Source: WLMZ01 sp038227995
GTDB lineage: Bacteria; Actinomycetota; Acidimicrobiia; Acidimicrobiales; Ilumatobacteraceae
Length of the DNA: 64,000 nt
Direction of reading: 5' to 3'
Assembly: GCA_038227995.1 (NCBI GenBank)
Contig: JBBRPP010000001.1
Coordinates: forward strand, 124,001-188,000
Positions within the stretch are counted from its first letter, which is position 1. The number at the start of each line of letters is the position of its first letter. The notes below the pieces were generated by a model, which searched no databases, was not told where the DNA came from, and saw nothing but the letters and a program-made list of their open reading frames with translations. Shown here piece after piece: positions 52,130-60,100 of the stretch. The position numbers and the translations under genes were made by a program.

Positions 52130-54313
52130 TCAGCGGCGATCGAAGAGGGTGCCGGAGCGCTCGCGCTGGAGCAGCAGGTCGTGGCGAAGCCTGGAGCGAA
52201 TTCCCTCGTAGACACGCGAAGCGAGCTCGTCGATCTTGTCGGGTGTCATCTCGACCGTCGACGAGACGGACGTGGCCACCTCATTGGCATGGTGGCTGGG
52301 CGTGGTCGTCGGCTCGCCCTCGGGCAGGCGTTGCACACCCGCCGATGCCGCGGCCGTCGGTGCCGATCCACCGAACGTCACGCCGCCCGCCGGCAACTTT
52401 GTCGCCATGCCGCTGGACAGCGCGGCGCGCTCGATGTCTGCGGCCACGTTCCACGCCTCGGCGGTCGACAGTGAAGACGCCGGTGCTGTGGGCGATGTAG
52501 CCGCGAGTCGAGCAGACGATGGCGCGGGCGTGTGCACCATGGGCACCACCGGGCGGCGTGGTGCCGGCGGCGCGACGGAGACCCGCGACGAGTTCGAGAC
52601 CCGAGTCGCGACCGCACGCGCATCGGCCTCCATTCGCTGTCCGGCAGGCGAATCCTCGTTGGGCTGCACGGCGCCGAGCCGGCGCTGCTGAGCGACGTGA
52701 GTCAGTTCGTGCGCCAACGTCTCTCGGCCTTCACCGTGTGAGAGCGGACCGAGCTTCTCGGGTATGTGCACTTCCGAGCCCACCGTGAAGGCTTTGGCTC
52801 GCATCTCCGATGCCGCACGCGACGACGACGCGCCGCGATGCACAGGAACATCCGAGAGATCGGTGCCCAACATCGGTTCGAGTTGTGCGCGCAGATCGGA
52901 CGGAACGCCGTCGGGCCGAGACCGTGCCGGTCGCGGACGCGGTCCGGCCGTTGGGTCCGCCTCAGGCGGGGTCGGCACCCCGCGGTCTGCAGCGATCGGG
53001 GGTGTCAGTGTTGCCTGACTCCGTCGCGTGATCGGAACGACGACCGGAGTCGAGTTCGCTCGTGGCGTGACCGACACCGCCATTCGGTTGTCGGAAGATG
53101 GGCTCCCGCCATCGGATCCCGACGAGCGCCGCGCCGGCAGCGACGGGCGGTGTCCTACGATCGATGTCGTTGGTGACAGCGAGGGTGTCTTCCGGCCATC
53201 GCCAGCCGCGTGTCCATCGTGGCGTGGACCCGACCCCGACGACGTGGAGACGACAGCAGAGGGACGAGCAAGGCGGACCGGCAGCGCATTGCGCGTCGCG
53301 GCCTTAGGAGGGCTGTCCTGGCGAACGGGCTCGGCCGGGTTCACCGGCTCAGCTCCTCGTGTCACCGTTGACGACGGCAGCTCGGTCGTGTTCCTCACGG
53401 CGGCGACCATCGTCGAAGGACGGTGGACCAGCGGCTCGCCGAGGCGGCGTCGATGGATCGTGCGTTGCCCGGACAACGGTGCAGGTTCTGGTGGCGCACT
53501 CAGTTCCTGAGTCGGCACGACGTCGTCGGTCGACGACGGCGCGCTACTGGCCGCGACGTGAACCGGTCGCCGGGAGCCGGCCGTGGTGGGCGTCGCCGGC
53601 GTGGCCAGCGTGGTGGTCGTATTCGAGACGACCGGATCAGAAGGGCCAGGCGCGGGAATCATCGACGGCCGCTGGACGACCGCAAGGCCCGTCCTCGGGG
53701 CGGCATCGGTGACGATGCGCGACGTCGTCGCGTTGAGCCGTCGCGCCGGTGATGCGTCAGGAAGCGGCGCGGCGACGGTGGGGGTCGTCGGTAGAGACGG
53801 GGTGGACAGCGTGCTCTGGGGCGGCTGCGACTGATCGCGGACGTGGACCGGTTGCTCTTCGGCCGATCGGGACGGTGAGCCGTTGCTCATCCACCGGATC
53901 GGTTGCACATCATCGTCGGGTCGAACGGTATGACGGGCGACGTCGAGTGTTGGACCACTTGGTTGTCGAGGGGTCGCATTCGTGCGTGCCGTCGGAACGA
54001 TCGTCCCCGACACGCGGCCGGCGGGAGCATCGCGACGCAGTTGATGACCAAGCTTTGCCAACACCATCCCGGTGTCAGCGGTTGCGGCCAACCCGGTCGT
54101 GATGCGGCTCAGCGGGGCGGTGAGTCTCGGCTCGCCACTGGTGCGGGCCAGCGGCGGCAGCTGCTTCCACTCGTCTCGAGCCGAAGCCCGTACCGGTGCG
54201 GATGATGGTGCGATCGCTACCGCTTGGTCCGAACGCGCCGGACCAGCGCCCGTCTCGGACGCTGGAGGCGATTCCTGATGTTTGCCCCGCCGACCGAAGC
54301 CCCACAGCGCCAT
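52130..54313 (-). CDS. DUF4157 (eCIS core) protein with long disordered N-terminus
   Basis: A 727-residue protein. Residues 1-~475 are low-complexity, rich in Pro, Ser, Thr and Arg. The DUF4157 domain (about 480-570) carries the metalloprotease-like HELTH (535-539) in ETLAHELTHVAQQ, with upstream SDVPVHRGASSSRAASEMRAKAFTVGSEVHIP. The C-terminal ~35 residues (PDKIDELASRVYEGIRSRLR, LLLQRERSG) match a helix common at the end of eCIS DUF4157 proteins. DUF4157 is a marker of eCIS loci and is often linked to cargo. The ATG at 54313 is chosen over an upstream open frame because MALWGFGRR follows a Shine-Dalgarno-like AAGGGG. Confidence 0.9.
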   Translation of the reverse strand: MALWGFGRRGKHQESPPASETGAGPARSDQAVAIAPSSAPVRASARDEWKQLPPLARTSGEPRLTAPLSRITTGLAATADTGMVLAKLGHQLRRDAPAGRVSGTIVPTARTNATPRQPSGPTLDVARHTVRPDDDVQPIRWMSNGSPSRSAEEQPVHVRDQSQPPQSTLSTPSLPTTPTVAAPLPDASPARRLNATTSRIVTDAAPRTGLAVVQRPSMIPAPGPSDPVVSNTTTTLATPATPTTAGSRRPVHVAASSAPSSTDDVVPTQELSAPPEPAPLSGQRTIHRRRLGEPLVHRPSTMVAAVRNTTELPSSTVTRGAEPVNPAEPVRQDSPPKAATRNALPVRLARPSAVVSTSSGSGPRHDGHAAGDGRKTPSLSPTTSIVGHRPSLPARRSSGSDGGSPSSDNRMAVSVTPRANSTPVVVPITRRSQATLTPPIAADRGVPTPPEADPTAGPRPRPARSRPDGVPSDLRAQLEPMLGTDLSDVPVHRGASSSRAASEMRAKAFTVGSEVHIPEKLGPLSHGEGRETLAHELTHVAQQRRLGAVQPNEDSPAGQRMEADARAVATRVSNSSRVSVAPPAPRRPVVPMVHTPAPSSARLAATSPTAPASSLSTAEAWNVAADIERAALSSGMATKLPAGGVTFGGSAPTAAASAGVQRLPEGEPTTTPSHHANEVATSVSSTVEMTPDKIDELASRVYEGIRSRLRHDLLLQRERSGTLFDRR

Positions 54314-54315
54314 GG

Positions 54316-54474
54316 TCAGGCCCCTTCGCTCGTCCGCCGGTTGATCGCGGCGATCTGTTCGACGAACTGCTGGCGGACGGGATGCTCGAGATCCATGATC
54401 CTGTCCAGGTCCCAATGAAAGTAGTAACTCACGTACGCAACCTCCTCGAACAGCCGGTCAGCTGCGTACGTCAG
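54316..54474 (-). CDS. DUF6760-like small eCIS protein, apparent CTG start
   Basis: A 52-residue protein: DRLFEEVAYVSYYFHWDLDR, then IMDLEHPVRQQFVEQIAAIN. The pattern EEVAYxxYxFHW...xxLEHxxRxxxVxxIAAIN is typical of the small DUF6760 protein found between baseplate-like and tube genes of eCIS loci. The family N-terminus corresponds to CTG ACG TAC (Met-Thr-Tyr). That CTG overlaps the preceding stop codon as CTGA, just as ATGA and GTGA overlaps occur elsewhere here. The only other standard start, GTG within YVSYY, would remove the conserved first third. Confidence 0.75.
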   Translation of the reverse strand: MTYAADRLFEEVAYVSYYFHWDLDRIMDLEHPVRQQFVEQIAAINRRTSEGA

Positions 54475-54890
54475 AATTCCCCCGGGCGATCACCGGCGAC
54501 GTCCACCTCGAAGTCGGTCCCGCAGGAGGGACAGGTGACGGCCGCATGCGTGTGACCTTCGGAGTTCACACGTCGATAGAGGTCTTGGAGGAACGCGAGG
54601 TCGGTGGCGAAGAGGCGCTCGATGATGCCCGGATGGACCGAGTCGACGTCACCGATGCGCAGGACCACGCGGGCCAGGAGCAACACGGTGAGGTACGCCT
54701 CGTTGTCACGCACACGCGGGTCGCGCAGCGGAAGGATTTCGTCCTTGGCCGTCGCCAGGCGCATCACGCCGTGGCGGTGGACGGTGCCGCTGTCGTCGAC
54801 GTAGCCGCGTGGCAACACGAACGAGTACTCGGTCTGCAGGCGATCTTCGGTTGGCCGGTGATCTGGTTCGGCAACGCTCGATGATGTCAT
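54471..54890 (-). CDS. T4-baseplate-like eCIS protein with zinc-binding C-terminus
   Basis: A 139-residue protein. TEYSFVLPRGYVDDSGTVHR, GVMRLATAKDEILPLRDPRV, AYLTVLLLARVVLRIG and FATDLAFLQDLYRRVN match the small protein that follows tube genes in eCIS operons (T4 baseplate-like family). A CPSCGTDFEVD stretch near the end is half of a zinc knuckle. It probably assists assembly. The order sheath-tube-this gene-DUF6760 is standard. Confidence 0.82.
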   Translation of the reverse strand: MTSSSVAEPDHRPTEDRLQTEYSFVLPRGYVDDSGTVHRHGVMRLATAKDEILPLRDPRVRDNEAYLTVLLLARVVLRIGDVDSVHPGIIERLFATDLAFLQDLYRRVNSEGHTHAAVTCPSCGTDFEVDVAGDRPGEF

Positions 54891-54921
54891 CGGTTGTTCG
54901 TCCTTCCGTCAGGTCGATCGC

Positions 54922-55365
54922 TCAACCGAGGGTGACACCCTCGTGCACGATCACGCATTCCTCCATCAGCACGTCGTTGCTGCCGGCGGACAGCGAGCCG
55001 ATCGAGACCTTGCTCGGCCAGCAGTTGGTGAGGTTGTACCGAGCGATCTCGCCGCCCGCGTAGTCGAACAGCACGATCGAGGCGTTCTTGCGCGCTTCGT
55101 CGATCTTGCCGTCCTGCACCTTCTTGTGCCACTCCCACAGCTTCTTGGAGTCGGTCTTGCCGCGCTTCAGCGTGATGTCGCCGTACTTCTTCTGTCCGGG
55201 CAGCTTCTTCACCACTTCCTTGCCGGCGATGGTGTTCTCGCGGTGCTCGATGACCTGAACCTCCGACGACAACCCAGAGACCTCTTTGAACTGAGCGATC
55301 TCTTGGTGATCGTCGATCTCGATCTTGAATGTGTAGCCGGCAATGCCGTCTTCGCCGATGGGCAT
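54922..55365 (-). CDS. Tail tube protein (main)
   Basis: A 147-residue gp19-family subunit of the inner tube (YTFKIEIDDHQEIAQFKEVSGL, KLPGQKKYGDITLKRGKTDS, CVIVHEGVTLG). It lies directly downstream of the sheath gene and stacks as hexamers inside the sheath; cargo is carried in the tube lumen or at the spike. The intergenic space to the sheath (55366-55469) holds no other gene. Confidence 0.93.
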   Translation of the reverse strand: MPIGEDGIAGYTFKIEIDDHQEIAQFKEVSGLSSEVQVIEHRENTIAGKEVVKKLPGQKKYGDITLKRGKTDSKKLWEWHKKVQDGKIDEARKNASIVLFDYAGGEIARYNLTNCWPSKVSIGSLSAGSNDVLMEECVIVHEGVTLG

Positions 55366-55469
55366 GGGTTCCTCGCTTCGTTCGTGGATGTGGCTTCGTG
55401 TTCGATGGGGATGGGCTGACGGTGCTCAGCGGCAGACGCTGAGCGGCCGGCGCTCACTGCGGCCGCTCG

Positions 55470-57014
55470 CTACTCGGTGAGTGAGGCGCCGCCGGAGTAC
55501 TGGGCGAGCCGGAAGACGACGAACTCCGCCGGCTTCACCGGGGCGATGCCGATCTCACACGTCACCTGCCCGGCGTCGATCATCTCGGACGGGTTGGTCT
55601 CGGAGTTGCACATGACGTAGAACGCTTCGTCCGGCGTCTGGCCGAAGAGAGCGCCCTCCCTCCACTGGCGCACCAGGAAGGCCGAGATCGTCCGCCGGAT
55701 GCGCTGCCAGAGGTCGAAGTCATTCGGCTCGAACACCACCCACTGCGTGCCGTTGAGGATCGACTCCTCGAGGTAGTTGAACAGGCGGCGCACGTTGATG
55801 TAGCGCCACGCGGGGTCAGAGGACAGGGTGCGTGCTCCCCACACCCTGATGCCTCGACCAGGGAACGCACGGATCGCATTGATTCCGTTCGGGTTGAGAA
55901 GGTCGTGCTCGCGAGCCGTGATGTTGGTCTCCAGCGTGATCGCGCCGCGAACGACCTCGTTCGCGGGTGCCTTGTGGACGCCGCGCGTCGCGTCGCTGCG
56001 GGCCCACACGCCGGCCATGTGACCCGATGGCGGTACGAACTGGTTTCGGCCCGTCGCCGGATCGAAGACCTTGATCCACGGCCAGTACAGCGCGGCTTGC
56101 TTCGAGTCGTAGCCTGCCTTGTCGACTCGCCACTCCTTGATCTGTTGCGCGTTGAGGCCCGGCGGCGGATCGAGAATGGCGAGGCGATCGCCCATCAACT
56201 CACAGTGAGCGATCATCGCCAACTGCACGGCTTGTACGCCTTCGAGGTCGATCAGGCGACGCTGGTAGGCGGCCATCAGATCGGGGACGGACAGCATCGT
56301 GATCTCTTCGATCGCTTCGAGACCCGCGAAGCCGGTCCGATCGGACGCGTCGCCGACGTAGTCCTCGGCCGAGATGCGCACGGCGGGTACGGGTGCCAGC
56401 GTCCCGCCCTCGAGGTTGATGTTCGTGCCGGCCGGTGGTCGCTCCGGAACACCGCCCTTGGCGAGCTCCTCCAGCTGGATCAACTTGGAGGCCTGATTGA
56501 CGACAGTGATGGCGTTCTTGCCGCCGCGGCGCGTCGACACGTCGAACTGCTCCTCGACCTGACCGTTGCGCTTGACCACGATCTTGAACATGTCGTCCGG
56601 CGAGCCTTCCGGCGGGTTCTCGATCTCGACCGAGATGCTGTTGCCCGCCTCGCCCGGTTCCTTTGCACTGACCCGATAGGCCGGCGCAGACTTCTCGCCG
56701 CCGGATGAGATCTCACCCTTGGCGGCGGGCATCATCGGGGCGACACCATCGTCGGCGCCGACGCGCACGATGTACGCAGAGCCGCCTCCGTTGTTGAAGT
56801 AGCCGTAGACGGCGTGCGCCAAATACGACTCCTCGAGGAAGTCACCGAAGTTCTGGGTGAACTGAGTCCAGTTGGTGACGAGGGTCGGCGTGTTGACCGG
56901 CCCCATCTTGGCCAAGCCGACGAAGGCAGCGACCGATGTCGCGACACCTTCGATCGGACGCGAACCAGCCTCCATCTCTTCGACATACACTCCGGGTGAC
57001 AGGTACTGGGGCAT
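55470..57014 (-). CDS. Contractile sheath protein
   Basis: A 514-residue phage-tail-sheath-family protein. The N-terminus (PQYLSPGVYVEEMEAGSRPI, EGVATSVAAFVGLAKMGPVN) and the C-terminal strand region (NIPSEMIDAGQ-like NPSEMIDAGQVTCEIGIAPV, KPAEFVVFRLAQYSGG) are hallmark eCIS sheath features; RTLSSDPAWRYINVRRLFNYLEESI is the conserved core. AGGAGG sits 6 nt before the ATG at 57014, which fixes the start. It is the first gene of the minus-strand structural operon and diverges from the giant putative cargo gene. Confidence 0.95.
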   Translation of the reverse strand: MPQYLSPGVYVEEMEAGSRPIEGVATSVAAFVGLAKMGPVNTPTLVTNWTQFTQNFGDFLEESYLAHAVYGYFNNGGGSAYIVRVGADDGVAPMMPAAKGEISSGGEKSAPAYRVSAKEPGEAGNSISVEIENPPEGSPDDMFKIVVKRNGQVEEQFDVSTRRGGKNAITVVNQASKLIQLEELAKGGVPERPPAGTNINLEGGTLAPVPAVRISAEDYVGDASDRTGFAGLEAIEEITMLSVPDLMAAYQRRLIDLEGVQAVQLAMIAHCELMGDRLAILDPPPGLNAQQIKEWRVDKAGYDSKQAALYWPWIKVFDPATGRNQFVPPSGHMAGVWARSDATRGVHKAPANEVVRGAITLETNITAREHDLLNPNGINAIRAFPGRGIRVWGARTLSSDPAWRYINVRRLFNYLEESILNGTQWVVFEPNDFDLWQRIRRTISAFLVRQWREGALFGQTPDEAFYVMCNSETNPSEMIDAGQVTCEIGIAPVKPAEFVVFRLAQYSGGASLTE

Positions 57015-57158
57015 GCACAACCTCCTGGCGCAGACGACCTGTTGCCATCATGAGGCCGACGCGTTCGCCCACGTAGGCGCAACCGGTACACCATCAGGGC
57101 AACGGCTGTTGCTCGATCGGGTAACGCGCCGGTCCTTGGCAGGCGGCCGCCATCAGGC

Positions 57159-57164
57159 GATGAT
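57159..57164 (+). promoter_or_regulatory. Possible leaderless -10 element GATGAT (giant gene)
   Basis: GATGAT ends 6 nt before the ATG at 57171, matching the spacing of the leaderless promoters in this window but not the initial T. No Shine-Dalgarno is visible. Confidence 0.3.
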
Positions 57165-57170
57165 GCAACG

Positions 57171-60100
57171 ATGGCTGAGGTTCCCGCGACGCGCGATCGA
57201 GCCGACGAGCTGGTCAGCCAGGGGCAGCAGGCCACCAAAGAGGCTGCGGTTCCACCGGCGACGCTGGCCGCGATCGTCACCCAATGGCAGCAATCGATTG
57301 GGAACCGCGGCGTGGCCCAGATGAGCGTCATCAGCGATGCCGGTCAGAACGAGGCTGCCCCGGGCGGTGCGGGTGGCGCGGGTGGCGCGGCAACCGTGGG
57401 TGCCGGTGCTCGGACGGGTTCGAACGACGGTGCGGACGACGGTCGAGCCCCGGGCGACGGTGATGGAGCGGGGGCAGGCGGCGAGTCCGCACCTGCGTCG
57501 GCCGCCGGCGTCGCTGCCGCCCCAGTGCGTGGCGTGCCCAGCGCCGCCACCGGTCCGAGCTCGGCTGCGGTTCAGCTCGATGCCGGCTCGGCCGGAGATG
57601 GGCAGGTCCCAGCGGCCGGACACACCGATTCGAGCCCGGCACCCGCCGGTGCCCCGATCGGGGGCGCATCCACGAGCGCAAGCGCGCCTGGCGCCTCGTC
57701 CGGCGCACCGACGAATGGTGCGGCAACGCCTGCGGTCGCTCAGTCGCCGACGGTCGAGAGCCCGGCGCCGGACCAGCCGTCGTCTGGCATCATCAGCAGC
57801 GTCGGTGGGTTCTTCGCCGGCATCGGGAGTGGGATCGCGGGCTTGTTCTCGAGCACCCCGACGAGCGAGCCCACAAGCGCTCCCACCACGGACGCTCCGA
57901 CCGTCGGCCAAGAAGCGACACCGACGGCAACTCAGAGCTCGCCCGCGGCCGCCAGCCCGATGCCGGGTTCCCGGCCGGAGCCGCCCGAGATCGAGATGCC
58001 GGCGGTGGACGCGCGTCGTCCCAGATCGGGTTCCGGACCGGAGCCGCCCGAGATCGAGATGCCCGCGACGTCCGCGAATGGTCAGGGTCCACATGCGAAC
58101 GGTCCGGCCGCGCCCGGCGCAACCAGCCCGACCGTGGGCGGCGCGTCCGGGACCTCCGCGGCAGACGTGACCAAACCCGGCTTCAACGAGCGCAGCGCCG
58201 CTCTGAAGGGCAATCCACCAGCAAGGCCTGCGGCCGCTCACGCGCGAGGTGGCGGAGGTGGCGCCCGGCACGCCAAGCATCAGAGCCCGGCCAAGGCGCC
58301 AAAGCCAAGCCTCGGTGATCCCGCGCTCGACAAATGGAAGGCGGCTGTGGGCGCCGGCACCGAGGCCGTGAAGCCAGCTGACAATCCAGTGCTCCAGACC
58401 GGACCGGCAGCGGTGACCCAGAAGGGCACCGACATCGCGTCGGGCCGCAAGGCCGGCGTGGTCGATCCGACGATCGATGCCAAGGCTCACCAACCGCCCA
58501 TCCCGAAGGAAGAACCAAAGGCTCAGCGGCTGAACACGACTGACGCCGACGCCGTCATCGCTGCAACCGCGAAGGCAGCGGACCGTCATCTCACGGACCA
58601 GGCGTTCTCGCCGGTCGGCTCGCCGCCAGCGTACGACGCGGTGCCACTGGCACCAGCGGACTTCGTCCCGAAGACGCTCCGCACCGATCAGGCAGCGCTC
58701 GAACTGCAACTGGCAGGGGTGCTCAAGGACGAGTCGCAACGACCGTTGCTCACCAAGCAGTTGGAAGGACTCAAGACACGCATCGCCGCGATCGAGAACA
58801 ACGCCGGCAAGGGAACACCGGCCGAACCGATCCTTCCGATGCATGACGAGGGTCCGGCGTCGTTGACACCGCCAGACCCAGCGATGGGCGATGTCCTCGG
58901 CGACGCGATCGCGCGGGCTTCGGTCCACATTCCGTCCAAGTCGAAGGAATTCACAGACGCCGCGCTGAAGATGGCGCACGGCTCGTCGGTGCCAAAGATG
59001 ATCGCGATGGCAAAGACCGAAGAGGAGACCCTCGCGTCCGAGCTCAAGACCGAGCTCGATGGCATCGCCCTCGCGGCAGGCGTGTCGAAGGAGCAGCTCG
59101 ACACGAAGATCAAGGAGCAGACCACGGTGGTCCTCACCCAGTCGATGGGCGCGGCGGCGGCCGTGCAGATGGCGGCTGCTGTCACCCTGGCCACCCGAAC
59201 GGAGCAGACCAAGCAGGAAGGCGAAGCTGTTGCGGGCGCGAAGGAGGCGGTCAAGAAGGACATCGAGGACAAGCAGGCGGCTGCCGAGGGGCCGCCGCTG
59301 ACGGAGGAGATCGATGCCAAGCGCGACGAACTGCTGACCAAGCTCAGCTCCACCGGTGGCACCGCGTACGGCGCCCTGCAGGCGTCACTGACGAAACGCC
59401 TCGCCGAGCTGGAAGCCGGGGCAACGGAGAAGAAGCAGAAGGCCACCCAGCTCGCCAACACCCAGGCCGGCGCGATTCGCCGCCACTGGTCGGCGGACCC
59501 CGAGCCCAACAAGGGAATGGTCGAGGCCCGCCCGACGTCCGAGTGGGGCATGGCTGAGAACGCCAGGGTCGATGCCGAGCTGGCCCGTCTGAAGGCTGCC
59601 GCAACCGCAGAGCACGACGCGTTTGCACAGGGCGTCACGACGCACCTCTCCACCGGCAAGGAACAGATCCGTGACTGGGCGGCCCGCCAGGAGGGTCGAG
59701 AGCGCGGTTTCTGGGAGCGGCTGCTCGACATGTTCCACGATTGGGGCAAGCAGGCGTCCGCCAACAACGAGGCATGGGAGAAACAGCGCAACGCCGAATC
59801 GCGCGACGCGATGTCGAAGGATCTGAGCGTGCTGGTCGACATGAAGCAGGCCCAGCTCGACCAGAACCAGGGCCACTTCACCTCGGCGATCAAGCAGCTC
59901 TCCGGCGAGCAGCAAGAGCTGGCGATGAAGTACATCCACGGCGGCATCGACTCCATCGGCTTCGTCGCCGAATCACAGATGATGCGCATCGGCAACAGGC
60001 GCAAGCCGGAGATTGCGAAGTCGTTCGAGGAGCATGCGATCGCTGAGTGGGATTGGGAGTCCTTGGGCGATCTGGCTCGAGCGACCAACCCCGGGTTCCA

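Noticed and set aside
52236..54278. Plus-strand frames opposite the DUF4157 gene
   Set aside because: They arise from the low-complexity Pro/Ser/Arg region on the other strand and have no start signals.
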